Of a DNA stretch of 64,000 nt, positions 8,613-18,158 are shown in pieces. How positions within the stretch are numbered: the stretch's first letter is position 1; every line of letters starts with the position of its first letter. This DNA is from CBDUBH01 sp965365345 (GTDB taxonomy: Bacteria > Bacteroidota > Ignavibacteria > Ignavibacteriales > SURF-24), in contig CBDUBH010000001.1 in NCBI GenBank assembly GCA_965365345.1, positions 62,001 to 126,000 on the forward strand. Reading direction: 5' to 3'. Below the pieces are notes generated by a model. It ran no database searches. It worked only from the letters and a program-made list of their open reading frames with translations, and was not told the DNA's origin. The position numbers and the translations under genes are program-made.

Positions 8613-10004
8613 ATGAAATTACTCTCTCTAATTTTTGCTTTTCTTCTTTGTAGTATTTCTTTTGCTCAGGATGTGGGTACCTTAAGGTGGAGCTTCTTAA
8701 AAGGCAACTTTTCTCCTTTTTCAGCTCCGGCGGTTGAAAATGATGGAACTATATATTGGGGTGCGTTCTATGAATTTTATGCATTAAATCCTGATGGAAG
8801 TAAAAAATGGGAATTTAATAGTACAGAATGGTTTGAATCTCCTGTAATTGGAAAAGATGGAATTGTTTATGTTGGAGATAGATTGGGACAACTTTATGCG
8901 TTAAGTCCTGATGGCACTTTAAAATGGAAGTATGATGATTTTGAGGCGAAATATATGAATAGATGTTCTCCCGCTATAAGTGCTTCGGGAAATATTTATT
9001 ACGGCGCGGGAGATGGTAATTTACACGCTTTTAACGAAAAAGGTGAAATAAATTGGTCTTATCCTTTAGGAGAACGAGTTGGTTATTCATCGGCAGCAAT
9101 AAGAAATGGAGTCGTTTATATAGGTTCTTCTGACTCTACTTTTTATGCAATAAATGAAGAAGATGGAACAAAAAAGTGGGAATTTAAAACAAGAAACAGA
9201 TGGTTATCTTCTCCTGCAGTTGGAAGCGACGGAACAGTTTACTTTGCTTGTGATGATTCAACGCTCTACGCATTAAATCCTGATGGAACAAAAAAGTGGG
9301 ATTACTTTATCGGGGGAGTTTCTGGAAATTCTCCAACCATTGATGAAGACGGAACTATTTACGTTGGCAATCATAAACTTTCTGCAATAAACCCGGATGG
9401 TACACTAAAGTGGGAATATGATTTGGGTTTTACCTTTTCTTCTGCTACAATAGGTAAAGATGGAACAATTTATATTGGAACTAATGGTCGCGGACTTTTG
9501 GCAATAAACCGTGATGGAACTCTTAAATGGAAAACTGATGGAGGTGTATTAGAACCTTCTCCTGTAATTACATCTGATAGTTTGATTATTGTTGCAGTTG
9601 AGCATACCGGTTTATTGGCCTACAAAATCGAAAACAACAGCTATGCAAATAGCTCTTGGCCTAAATTTCAGCACGATAACCAGAATAGCGGAAATGTAAA
9701 ATTTCCTGTTACTACAATTTTAGAAAATGATATTTCAAAATTTAATTATTTACTTTCTCAAAATTATCCAAATCCATTTAATCCAACAACTACAATTTTA
9801 TATTCAATTCCTAATAGCGAATTTGTAGAACTAAAAGTTTATGATTTGCTTGGAAAAGAAGTTGCTAATTTAGTAAATGAATTTAAACAGAGCGGAAATC
9901 ATTCGGTTAATTTTGATGGCAGTAATTTATCAAGCGGAATTTATTTCTACACAATTAAAGCCGGAAGTTTTATTCAATCAAAAAAATTAGTATTACTTAA
10001 GTAA
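8613..10004 (+). CDS. secreted PQQ-like beta-propeller protein with T9SS type A sorting domain
   Basis: This 463-residue protein has a signal peptide (residues 1-19, ending SISFAQ). About eight repeats of roughly 40 residues follow, with the pattern ALNPDGTKKWEF then SPAVGSDGTVYFG, typical of PQQ/outer-membrane-assembly-type beta-propellers. The C-terminal 85 residues are a T9SS sorting domain (SQNYPNPFNPTTTI, KVYDLLGKEV, SSGIYFYTIKAGSF, KKLVLLK). It is probably exported through the outer membrane and anchored or released. The ligand is unknown. A GGTGG-like ribosome site precedes the ATG. No enzyme residues are recognisable, so a binding or structural role is as likely as catalysis. Confidence 0.85.
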   Translation: MKLLSLIFAFLLCSISFAQDVGTLRWSFLKGNFSPFSAPAVENDGTIYWGAFYEFYALNPDGSKKWEFNSTEWFESPVIGKDGIVYVGDRLGQLYALSPDGTLKWKYDDFEAKYMNRCSPAISASGNIYYGAGDGNLHAFNEKGEINWSYPLGERVGYSSAAIRNGVVYIGSSDSTFYAINEEDGTKKWEFKTRNRWLSSPAVGSDGTVYFACDDSTLYALNPDGTKKWDYFIGGVSGNSPTIDEDGTIYVGNHKLSAINPDGTLKWEYDLGFTFSSATIGKDGTIYIGTNGRGLLAINRDGTLKWKTDGGVLEPSPVITSDSLIIVAVEHTGLLAYKIENNSYANSSWPKFQHDNQNSGNVKFPVTTILENDISKFNYLLSQNYPNPFNPTTTILYSIPNSEFVELKVYDLLGKEVANLVNEFKQSGNHSVNFDGSNLSSGIYFYTIKAGSFIQSKKLVLLK

Positions 10005-10034
10005 TTAAGAAGTTTAGAAAATGAGAACTTGAGA

Positions 10035-10070
10035 ATTTGTCAGATTCCGGACTTTGCCGGAATGACAAAT
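10035..10070. repeat. family A hairpin repeat
   Basis: ATTTGTC plus ATTCCGG pairs with CCGGAAT plus GACAAAT around the loop ACTTTG. An extra AG in the left arm (GTCAGATT) is the asymmetric bulge typical of the family. Confidence 0.75.
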
Positions 10071-10102
10071 TTTATAAAAATAAAAATTTTAAAATCAGAA
10101 AT

Positions 10103-10147
10103 AAAAAGCCGTCATTCTGGCTTGTTCAGAATCAGACGGCTTTTTTA
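10103..10147 (+). terminator. family A hairpin with T-run, terminator of the propeller gene
   Basis: AAAAAGCCGTC and GACGGCTTTTTT flank ATTCTGGCTTGTTCAGAAT. The outer stem plus the following T-run make a good intrinsic terminator 100 nt after the stop. Confidence 0.75.
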
Positions 10148-10250
10148 TTACTCAAAATCAAAAATTAAAAATACGTTTATTTCATTTTTTCCCTCAAATC
10201 TTTAAAACTAATTTTTTATATTAAGATTAATTATTTTTTAAAGAGGAATC

Positions 10251-12137
10251 ATGAAAAGTCTTGTACTAATTCTTATCTTTTTTATTTCAAATTCTTTAAT
10301 CTACTCTCAATCAAATCAAATTTACATTCCGGTAAATGTTAAAAAATCTTACGAAAATAATATCAGAAATTACGATGGAACTCCCGGAAAAAACTATTGG
10401 CAAAACCGCTCAAACTACAAAATTAAAGTTGATGTTGAACCGGTTTCAAGAATTATTAGCGGAAGCGAAACGATCGAATATTTTAATGAAAGTCCCGATA
10501 CTTTAAATCAAATCGTGATCAGACTTCTTCAAAATATTAATAAAAAAAGTTCCGTTCGCGATTTTGAAATGCCCGAAGAATCTTTAAATGACGGAATGAT
10601 TTTAACAAAACTTCTCATCAACGGAAAAGAAGTTGATCTTAATAACAGAGAACTCGCAAATTTCAGCAACACAAATTTATCAATCAAATTAGAAAATAGA
10701 ATTCTTCCGAATTCAAAAACTGAAATTCAAGCCGAATGGAATTTCACAATGCCGAAAGAAGGCGGAATAAGAATGGGAACTTACGGCGATTCAACTTTTT
10801 TTGTGGCTTATTGGTATCCGCAAATTTCGGTTTATGATGATGTTGACGGCTGGGATAAAATTCCTTACAGCGGACAAGTTGAATTTTACAACGACTTCAA
10901 TAATTATGATGTTGAAATTACCGCGCCCGCAAAAATGACTGTTTGGGCAACCGGCGAACTTCAAAACGCGGAAGAAATTTTTAATGAAGATATTCTGGCA
11001 AAATTCAAAAAAGCGCACACTTCAAATGAAATTGTAAAAATCATTGATAAAGAAAATTTGCGCAAATCAAATTTCAAAGGAAAAGAAAAAAACATTTGGA
11101 AATTTATAGCGGAAAAAGTTCCGGATTTTACTTTTGCTGCAAGCAGCAAATATCTTTGGGATGCAACAAGTTTAGAAGTTGACAAAAATTCAAAACGCAG
11201 AGTTTTAATTTCTGCGGCTTACAATCCCGAATCAAAAGATTTTTATGAAGTCGCGGAACTTTCACAAAAGACAATCGAAATGCTTTCATTTGATTTTCCC
11301 GCAGTTCCTTATCCATTTCCAACAATGACTGTTTTTAACGGCTCGGGCGGAATGGAATTTGTTATGATGGTAAACGACGGTTCTTTTGAAAGCAGAGCAA
11401 GCACAGTTCACGTAACTTCGCACGAAATTGCGCACACATATTTTCCGTTTTATATGGGAATTAATGAAAAAAAATATGCATGGATGGATGAAGGCTGGGC
11501 GGTTATGATTCCGTATAAAATGCAAAATATGATGGAACCGAGTTATGATCCAATTTCACGAAACAGCGCAGGTTATGCAAAATCTGCCGGCTATGAACAC
11601 GAACTTCCTTTAATGACCCCTTCAAATTTGATGCGCGGACCTTCTTACAGATTAGCGGCTTACGGTCGTTCTGCCGAAGCCTACAGATTTTTGCGCGATG
11701 CTTTGGGCGAAAAAGTTTTTGACAATGCTTTACGAGAATATATAGATCGCTGGAATGAAAAACATCCACTTCCTTACGATTTCTTTTTCACTTTTAACGA
11801 TGTTGTAAAAGAAGATCTTTCATGGTTTTGGAAACCTTGGTTTTTTGAATCCGGGTTCGGAGATTTAGCAATTAAAAATGTAAGTGCAGAGAACGGAACG
11901 GCAAAAATAATTGTTGAAAAAATAGGTAATCTTCCTTTACCGGTTGAATTAAATATTGAATTTACGGATGGCTCAACATCAAAAGAATACAAAAACGCAT
12001 CGGTTTGGAAAAACGGAAACAAAGAATTTTCCGTTGAAATTAAATCAGACAAAATAATAAAATCCGTAAAATTAGGCAGCGGAATTATTCCGGATGTTAA
12101 CGATAAAAATAATATTTACGAAGCAAAATCTTCATAA
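10251..12137 (+). CDS. secreted M1-family zinc metallopeptidase
   Basis: This 628-residue protein has an N-terminal signal peptide (ending SLIYSQ) and an M1 aminopeptidase-like body. The zinc site HEIAH is at residues 391-395 and the third ligand Glu414 (MDEGWA) lies exactly 18 residues further, as the HExxH-x18-E rule requires. The exopeptidase motif appears as GSGGMEF just upstream (GxMEN in classical members), so the usual Asn is Phe here. It probably trims peptides in the periplasm or outside the cell. There is no T9SS domain at the C terminus. The S8 protease gene follows 35 nt later and is likely co-transcribed. Confidence 0.88.
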   Translation: MKSLVLILIFFISNSLIYSQSNQIYIPVNVKKSYENNIRNYDGTPGKNYWQNRSNYKIKVDVEPVSRIISGSETIEYFNESPDTLNQIVIRLLQNINKKSSVRDFEMPEESLNDGMILTKLLINGKEVDLNNRELANFSNTNLSIKLENRILPNSKTEIQAEWNFTMPKEGGIRMGTYGDSTFFVAYWYPQISVYDDVDGWDKIPYSGQVEFYNDFNNYDVEITAPAKMTVWATGELQNAEEIFNEDILAKFKKAHTSNEIVKIIDKENLRKSNFKGKEKNIWKFIAEKVPDFTFAASSKYLWDATSLEVDKNSKRRVLISAAYNPESKDFYEVAELSQKTIEMLSFDFPAVPYPFPTMTVFNGSGGMEFVMMVNDGSFESRASTVHVTSHEIAHTYFPFYMGINEKKYAWMDEGWAVMIPYKMQNMMEPSYDPISRNSAGYAKSAGYEHELPLMTPSNLMRGPSYRLAAYGRSAEAYRFLRDALGEKVFDNALREYIDRWNEKHPLPYDFFFTFNDVVKEDLSWFWKPWFFESGFGDLAIKNVSAENGTAKIIVEKIGNLPLPVELNIEFTDGSTSKEYKNASVWKNGNKEFSVEIKSDKIIKSVKLGSGIIPDVNDKNNIYEAKSS

Positions 12138-12172
12138 GATCAGGATAAAAATTTATAAATCAGGATTTTAAA

Positions 12173-15004
12173 ATGAAAAATTTAATTTACGGCGTAATTT
12201 TAATTTTAGCTTTATCTGCAAATTTATTTGCTCAAAATTTAACTCAAAAAGTTTTACAAAAAGGTGATGATATTTATTTGTCAAATGTTGTTGTTGTAAA
12301 ATTCAAAAATGAAAGTCTGAAAAAGCAAGGCGGAAATAAAATTGATGCCGTAAATCTTCTTCTTCAAAAATTAAAAATTGAAAATGTAGTTGAAGCAGAA
12401 CAAATTTTCAAAAGTCCTGAAAGAAATTTAGAAAATATTTTTTCCATCAAATATAATTCCGGTGAAGATCCGGTTGAAGTTGCAAAAAGATTAAGTGAAC
12501 AAAGCAAAATTGAATGGGCGGAACCGAAATTTATTTACAAAATTGATTTTGTTCCTAACGATCCAAATTACTCTCAGCAATGGTATTTAAAAACAATTAA
12601 GGCCGAAGAAGCATGGGAGATTTCCAAGGGCGATTCAAATGTGGTGATCGGAATTGTTGATACGGGAATTGATTGGGATCATCCGGATCTTGCTGCAAAT
12701 ATTTGGAGAAATAAACAAGAAATCCCGAATAATTTAATTGATGATGATAACAACGGATATATTGATGATGTACGCGGCTGGGATTTCGGCGGATTTGAAG
12801 GCGTTGCCGATAATGATCCGAATGAAGATGCGCCGGATCACGGAACTCACGTTGCGGGAATTGCCGCGGCAACAACCAATAATTCAATTGGTGTTGCGGG
12901 AATAGGTTATAATTCAAAATTGATGGCTGTAAAAACTTCGATAAATAATTTCAGAGATGATAACGGAAGTCCATACGTGGTTTACGGCTATGAAGGAATT
13001 GCTTACGCTGCTGAAAACGGAGCAAAAATTATTAATGCAAGCTGGGGGGGATCAAGCTTTTCAAGATTAGGACAGGAAGTTATAAGTCATGCAGTTTCAT
13101 TGGGATCTTTAATTGTCGGCGCTGCCGGAAATGAAAATTCTTCAAGTATGCATTATCCATCCGGTTATGAAGGAGTTTTATCGGTTGCTTCTTCTACAAA
13201 TACCGATAGAAGATCATCTTTTTCTAACTTCGGAATTTCGGTTGATGTTATGGCTCCGGGTTCATCAATTTACGGAACCTGGCAAAATGATACTTACGCA
13301 ACTTTAAGCGGAACTTCTATGGCTTCACCTTTGGTTGCGGGATTAGCGGCTTTGGTTGCGGCAAAATTCCCTAATTATAATCCGCTTCAAATTGCTGAAC
13401 AAGTTAGAGTAAATACCGATTCAATTGATAATTTAAATGCCGGATTTGAATTTCAATTAGGCAAAGGAAGAATAAATGCTTTTAAAGCTTTGAACAATGT
13501 AAATTCAAAATCGGTAAGAGCATATTTTATAGATTACAGCGATGCTGCTCCCGGCGGTAACGGAAACGGATCTTTTGAACGCGGCGAAGAAATTTCGGTT
13601 TTTGCAAAATTCAGAAATTATCTAAATCCAACTTCAAATCTTTCGGTTACTTTGGAAAGTAAAGATCAATATGTTACGGTTTCAAATCCCACTTTAAATT
13701 TCGGCTCAATTTCAACAATGGATTCGGTTATAAATTCTTCAAATCAATTTAAATTTGTTATAAGCGCATCAACTCCCGATAATTACACAGCAAGATTTTT
13801 GTTGAAATATAAAGACGGAAATTACGAAGATTATCAATGGCTTATAATTTTGATAAATCCGACTTACAGAACTCAAAACGCAAGTAATGTTGATGTTTCA
13901 ATAACCGGCGCGGGAAATATCGGATTCAATGATTTTCCTGATAATAAACAAGGAGAAGGATTTAAATACAAAGAAGGGCAAAATCTTCTTTTTGAAGGAG
14001 CGTTTTTGGCAGGAGTTTCTGCAACAAAAATTTCCGATGCTGCTCGTGGTGAAAATAATTCACAAAGAAACAGGGATTTTCAAAATACACTTCCTATTCA
14101 ATTGCTAATTCCCGGACCGGTTGCCGATCAGGAAACTTATTCAATATTTAATGATAACAGCGCCGGAACAGCAAAAATCGGAATTACGGTAAAGCAAAAA
14201 ACTTTTTCCTATGCCGATGAAGCTTACAATGATTTTGTAATTTTGAATTATAAGATCATCAATAATTCCGGGGCTGATATAAATAATTTGCACGCAGGTT
14301 TATTCTTGGATTGGGATCTGGAAGAAGGATCAGGGCAAAATGATTCGGCAAGGTATAATTCCGATTATAATTTTGCTTATGTAAATCACATTGGCGGAGA
14401 ACCGAAAACTCATGTAGGGACTGCACTTTTAACAGATCAAACCGTAAATTTTTATGCAATAAATAATGCGGGCGATACGGGATTTCAAATTTATGATGGA
14501 TTTACAAATCAGGAAAAATGGACAGCACTTTCAAACGGATTAAATAAAACAAGAGCTTTCGGAGATATTTCAATGGTATTTGCTGCGGGACCAATAAATT
14601 TGGTGGTAAATGATTCAGTTGATATTGCCTTTGTGCTTGCCGCCGGTGATAGTCTGCTTCATTTGCAAAATGCAATTCAATCAAGCAGAACAAAATTTGC
14701 TGATATACTTTCGGATACGGGAAACAAAAATCAAATTCCGCAGGAATATACGTTATATCAAAATTATCCGAATCCTTTTAATCCGGCTACAACAATAAAA
14801 TATGATCTTCCGCAATCGGGATTTGTAGAGTTAAAAGTGTTTAATTTACTTGGCGAAACCGTTGCAGTTTTGGTTAATGAAGATCAAATTGCCGGAACAA
14901 ATTTCGTTACGTTCAATTCAAGTAATTTATCATCAGGAATTTACATTTATCAAATTAAATCCGGCAATTTCATTCAATCTAAAAAAATGATGCTGGTTAA
15001 GTAA
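12173..15004 (+). CDS. secreted S8 subtilisin-like protease with T9SS type A sorting domain
   Basis: This 943-residue protein comprises a signal peptide (1-20, ending LFAQ), an inhibitor-like propeptide (about 25-125), and a subtilase domain. The catalytic triad is Asp163 (IVDTGIDW), His223 (DHGTHVAG) and Ser382 (GTSMASPL). A long beta-rich region (about 430-850) of unknown role follows, then a T9SS sorting domain (YQNYPNPFNPATTI, KVFNLLGETV, SSGIYIYQIKSG). It should be secreted and self-activated by propeptide removal. It lies 35 nt after the M1 peptidase, suggesting an operon for extracellular protein digestion. Confidence 0.92.
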   Translation: MKNLIYGVILILALSANLFAQNLTQKVLQKGDDIYLSNVVVVKFKNESLKKQGGNKIDAVNLLLQKLKIENVVEAEQIFKSPERNLENIFSIKYNSGEDPVEVAKRLSEQSKIEWAEPKFIYKIDFVPNDPNYSQQWYLKTIKAEEAWEISKGDSNVVIGIVDTGIDWDHPDLAANIWRNKQEIPNNLIDDDNNGYIDDVRGWDFGGFEGVADNDPNEDAPDHGTHVAGIAAATTNNSIGVAGIGYNSKLMAVKTSINNFRDDNGSPYVVYGYEGIAYAAENGAKIINASWGGSSFSRLGQEVISHAVSLGSLIVGAAGNENSSSMHYPSGYEGVLSVASSTNTDRRSSFSNFGISVDVMAPGSSIYGTWQNDTYATLSGTSMASPLVAGLAALVAAKFPNYNPLQIAEQVRVNTDSIDNLNAGFEFQLGKGRINAFKALNNVNSKSVRAYFIDYSDAAPGGNGNGSFERGEEISVFAKFRNYLNPTSNLSVTLESKDQYVTVSNPTLNFGSISTMDSVINSSNQFKFVISASTPDNYTARFLLKYKDGNYEDYQWLIILINPTYRTQNASNVDVSITGAGNIGFNDFPDNKQGEGFKYKEGQNLLFEGAFLAGVSATKISDAARGENNSQRNRDFQNTLPIQLLIPGPVADQETYSIFNDNSAGTAKIGITVKQKTFSYADEAYNDFVILNYKIINNSGADINNLHAGLFLDWDLEEGSGQNDSARYNSDYNFAYVNHIGGEPKTHVGTALLTDQTVNFYAINNAGDTGFQIYDGFTNQEKWTALSNGLNKTRAFGDISMVFAAGPINLVVNDSVDIAFVLAAGDSLLHLQNAIQSSRTKFADILSDTGNKNQIPQEYTLYQNYPNPFNPATTIKYDLPQSGFVELKVFNLLGETVAVLVNEDQIAGTNFVTFNSSNLSSGIYIYQIKSGNFIQSKKMMLVK

Positions 15005-15111
15005 TGGAAAATTAAAAATGGAAAAATTTAAGAAGATAAGATTTTTTAGATTCCGGACAAGGAAAATTACAAATTATAAAATTAGAATTTAGAAAATAAA
15101 ATAAATTTTTT

Positions 15112-15555
15112 ATGAAAGATTCAGATTCCTATGTTCAAAAAGAAATTGAAAAAACTGTTCTTAAAAAAATTGGGTTAAAACCGGAAACAATTTTTATAGA
15201 AAATGTAAAATTTTGTTTTGATGGTTTTTCGGATGAAAAGAAAGTTATTGCGGAAATATATGCCGGAATAGAAAATTTAAAATCTGCTCAAAGACAGAAA
15301 ATTTCTCAAGATATTCTAAAAATGATTCTGTTTGAAAAATTAAAAGGAGAAACTTTTACGAAAAAGTTAATCTTTGTTGATAAAAAAATATATGATAAAT
15401 TAATTTTTGAAGAGTCAAAGTCTTGGAAAAATCTTGCAATTAAAAAATTCAATATAAAATTGGAATATGTACAAATTAGTAATGAAGATTATGATTTACT
15501 TGTTAAGGCAAAACAAAGACAGGGAAAATATTTTAGCAAGATTAAACTTGTATAA
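15112..15555 (+). CDS. hypothetical protein, possible PD-(D/E)xK-like fold
   Basis: This 147-residue, lysine-rich soluble protein has no signal peptide. I do not recognise it firmly. The segment FCFDGFSDEKKVIAEIYAGI followed by a glutamine/lysine helix (SAQRQKISQDILKM) recalls the strand-Asp-strand-Glu-helix layout of PD-(D/E)xK nuclease-like folds, but the motif is weak. It is followed 7 nt later by a symmetrical terminator shared with the convergent gene. Coding is supported by its full-length open frame, ATG start and terminator placement. Confidence 0.6.
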   Translation: MKDSDSYVQKEIEKTVLKKIGLKPETIFIENVKFCFDGFSDEKKVIAEIYAGIENLKSAQRQKISQDILKMILFEKLKGETFTKKLIFVDKKIYDKLIFEESKSWKNLAIKKFNIKLEYVQISNEDYDLLVKAKQRQGKYFSKIKLV

Positions 15556-15562
15556 TTAAAAT

Positions 15563-15597
15563 AAAAAAGCCGTCATTTTTGTGACGGCTTTTTTTAT
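15563..15597. terminator. bidirectional terminator between convergent genes
   Basis: AAAAAAGCCGTCA, loop TTTTTG, and TGACGGCTTTTTTT form a near-perfect stem with A-run and T-run on either side, so it can end transcription in both directions. Its arms share the GCCGTC/GACGGC outer stem of repeat family A, but the middle is reduced to a simple loop. It overlaps the stop codon of the minus-strand gene. Confidence 0.9.
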
Positions 15598-16574
15598 TTA
15601 CTGCTTAAAGTTTTTAATTTTTTCAAATCGAAATTTCTGAACCAGCGTAATGTCTTTTTAATTCCTAATGGATAAGGAGTTGCGGGAACTGTTCCAAATG
15701 TGAATTTGTAATGTGTTCCATCCAAAATAAATCTTTCTTTTTTCAAATATAAAAGCTCTTTAAATTCACGTGCCTGCGAATTGAAAAATCCTACAATGGT
15801 AAATGCAACCGGCGATTTTATACTTTTTATTTTTGAATTTTTGAAACTTTGACGAACAATTTCACTTAAAAATTCGCGCGGAGTTGTGATGCTGTGTCCC
15901 GGAACGTTAAAAACTTTTTCATTTGATTTATTAGAAAGTCCGGCTTCAACCATTGCTTGTCCGGCATCTTCAATATAAATAAATTCCATTGGAACATCCA
16001 AAGCGCCGTACCAAGTTAAAGCTTCACCTTTTAAAGCATTTTCAAAAAGTTTATCATACAATCCGTTTATAACAAATGGTCCGTAAAAATCCGGCATTCT
16101 TATTATTGCGTAATTTAATCCTTTTTCTTCGGCGGCAATTGAAATCATTCTTTCCATATCAATTCTGATTTTGCCTTTTTTTGTTTCTGCATCATGCGGG
16201 TGATTTTCTTTTACGGTTAAAGTCTGTGCTTTTCCGAAAACGTAAACATTTCCCGGAAAAATAAATTTTGCATTGTGTTTTACGGTGGCTTCCAATGAAA
16301 CGCTTAAAAATTTGCGTGATTTTTCTTCCCATTCAGAATAAGGAATATTTATGCAGTAAAATAAAGAAGAGCATCCTTGCAGTGCGTTTTCAACATCTTC
16401 CAATTTTCCGGCATTACCTTGAATAATTTCAATGTTTGAAAATTCGGAAAGTACAACTTCCGCTTTTGCTTTGTTTTTGGCAAATGCAACAACTTGTTCG
16501 CCTTTTTCCGATAAAGTTTTTGCTATTGCCCATCCAAGTCCGCCTGTTGCACCAACAATTAAATGTTTAGCCAA
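15594..16574 (-). CDS. NAD(P)-dependent epimerase/dehydratase family protein
   Basis: This Rossmann-fold protein belongs to the extended short-chain dehydrogenase superfamily. The nucleotide-binding motif GATGGLG sits at the very N terminus, with later family features FPGNVYVFG, a downstream tyrosine/lysine region that is not canonical YxxxK, and NVPGH. I place the start at the TTG at 16574 rather than the TTG 8 codons upstream, because AGGAG lies 7 nt before it; this gives 326 residues with the cofactor motif in the usual place. Substrate is unknown. Relatives act on nucleotide sugars or are NmrA-like regulators. Confidence 0.75.
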   Translation of the reverse strand: MAKHLIVGATGGLGWAIAKTLSEKGEQVVAFAKNKAKAEVVLSEFSNIEIIQGNAGKLEDVENALQGCSSLFYCINIPYSEWEEKSRKFLSVSLEATVKHNAKFIFPGNVYVFGKAQTLTVKENHPHDAETKKGKIRIDMERMISIAAEEKGLNYAIIRMPDFYGPFVINGLYDKLFENALKGEALTWYGALDVPMEFIYIEDAGQAMVEAGLSNKSNEKVFNVPGHSITTPREFLSEIVRQSFKNSKIKSIKSPVAFTIVGFFNSQAREFKELLYLKKERFILDGTHYKFTFGTVPATPYPLGIKKTLRWFRNFDLKKLKTLSSK

Positions 16575-16650
16575 ATTAAATCTCCTGCCGTTACACAATT
16601 CATATATTAATAATAAAATTAAATTTAAATAATACTATTCAAATTAAATT

Positions 16651-17796
16651 CTATTCAAAATTCAAAGTTATGTACAAAATTTCGGGTCTGTTTCCGGTTC
16701 TAATCGGTGGCCCCCAACCGCCAAATCCGCTTGAAACATAAATGTGCGTATTTTCTTTTTTCTTATATCCCCAACTTACTTCGTAAACTGCTTTCGTTAT
16801 AAAATTAAATGGCCAAAGCTGACCGTGATGCGTATGTCCCGAAAGTTGAAGATCAACTTTATTATCAGATGCTTCATGCAAATTAAACGGTTGATGATCC
16901 ATTAAAATTACGGGAAAGTTATTATCAACCTGTTCCATTAATTCAGAAAGTTTTTTACGCGGACGAACATTGTTTATTGTAAGATCTTCTCTGCCGACCA
17001 AATAAAAACTATTGCCGATTTTTGCAACCGAATCACGCATAACGGTAATTTCATGTTCGGTTAAATATTGAGTTGCTGCTTTTAATCCGCCGTAAAATTC
17101 GTGATTACCCGGAATTGCGTAAGTTCCGTATTTCGATTTAAGTAAACGTAAAGTTTCTCCCAGATTTTGTTTTATAACCGGCGCCAGATCTTCATCAACA
17201 ATATCGCCTGCAAAAAGAACAACATCAGGTTCAAAAGCATTTATTTTGTTTACAAGATAAGTTAATCTTCCGTTTCCGATCAAAGTTCCGAGATGAATAT
17301 CCGATGCTGCGGCAATTTTCAAAGTTTTCAATCCGTTTGCTTTTTTCGGAATGTTAAAAGTAAGATTTTTGATCTGAGGATTTATCGCATTAATTCTTCC
17401 GGCAATTACAACAATCAAAGTAATTGTTAAAACTGAAATTGCAGTGATGAATTTTGCTTTATCGTAATTTTGATTAATAAAATCAGGGAAAATTCCAGTA
17501 AAATGATTCAGCAATCTGAAAATATCAATCACCAAAACAGCCAAAAGAAGATAAACCATAATTGCGAGCCAATACGCGCCTACCCAAATAAAAAAATCAC
17601 TTATGGAAGAAAGCGCGACTTTTTCCAAAACCCTTCCAGCTATGTACGATAATGAAAGGAAAAGAAAAACGACAAGATAAACCGTTTTATAAATTCCATC
17701 GCTCGGTAATGCCTGCCAACCACGTATAAAAATATAAAAATTTACAAGACTGTAAAAAAAGAATACAATAGCAAAAAACACAATAAATCCCTTCAT
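16651..17796 (-). CDS. membrane-anchored calcineurin-like metallophosphoesterase
   Basis: This 381-residue protein has four or five N-terminal transmembrane helices (about 1-140), then a metallophosphoesterase domain with all the metal-binding motifs: ASDIHLG, FAGDIVDE, IPGNHEFYGG, MDHQP and SGHTHHGQ. It resembles the YkuE/YaeI branch, some members of which hydrolyse lipid-linked phosphates, so a lipid or cell-envelope phosphoester is a reasonable guess. It lies upstream of the epimerase on the same strand with a 76-nt gap and may share its transcript. Confidence 0.87.
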   Translation of the reverse strand: MKGFIVFFAIVFFFYSLVNFYIFIRGWQALPSDGIYKTVYLVVFLFLSLSYIAGRVLEKVALSSISDFFIWVGAYWLAIMVYLLLAVLVIDIFRLLNHFTGIFPDFINQNYDKAKFITAISVLTITLIVVIAGRINAINPQIKNLTFNIPKKANGLKTLKIAAASDIHLGTLIGNGRLTYLVNKINAFEPDVVLFAGDIVDEDLAPVIKQNLGETLRLLKSKYGTYAIPGNHEFYGGLKAATQYLTEHEITVMRDSVAKIGNSFYLVGREDLTINNVRPRKKLSELMEQVDNNFPVILMDHQPFNLHEASDNKVDLQLSGHTHHGQLWPFNFITKAVYEVSWGYKKKENTHIYVSSGFGGWGPPIRTGNRPEILYITLNFE

Positions 17797-17956
17797 AACT
17801 TTTTAAATTTAGTTGAATTTACAATTAGTTAAATTTAGCTTATAAAATCAAATTAACCGAATATTTTAACTAAAATAAATTTTAAATGAAGCAGAATAAT
17901 TTTTCGCTGAAAAGATTTTATAAATGGAAAATGTAAAATTCAAAATGGAAAATCGA

Positions 17957-17989
17957 GCCGTCATTCCGGCTTGTCCGGAATCAGACGGC
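17957..17989. repeat. family A hairpin repeat
   Basis: GCCGTC-ATTCCGG pairs with CCGGAAT-CA-GACGGC around loop CTTGT. This is the clearest archetype copy in the window. It lies in the 362-nt spacer 17797-18158. Confidence 0.85.
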
Positions 17990-18028
17990 ATGAAATAAAA
18001 AGATTAAAAAGATATAAATTTAATCTTT

Positions 18029-18132
18029 GTCATTGCGAGGAGTGAAACGACGCGGCAATCTCTGTTTCCGTCATTTAGGGCAAGCGAGAAATCTTTTTTA
18101 ACTATAGATTGCCGCGCTACGCTCGCAATGAC
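18029..18132. repeat. family B dispersed inverted repeat (GTCATTGCGAGG type)
   Basis: The left arm GTCATTGCGAGGAGTGAAAC continues to CGGCAATC. The right arm starts GATTGCCGCG and ends CGCTCGCAATGAC. The two arms are roughly complementary around a 40-nt centre, giving a 104-nt MITE-sized element without coding capacity. Confidence 0.75.
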
Positions 18133-18158
18133 TAAACTAATTTTATTTTTAAATTTTT

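Noticed and set aside
16575..16598. Upstream TTG as start of the epimerase-like protein
   Set aside because: It has no ribosome site, and the TTG 8 codons later has AGGAG at the right distance and places GATGGLG at the usual position.
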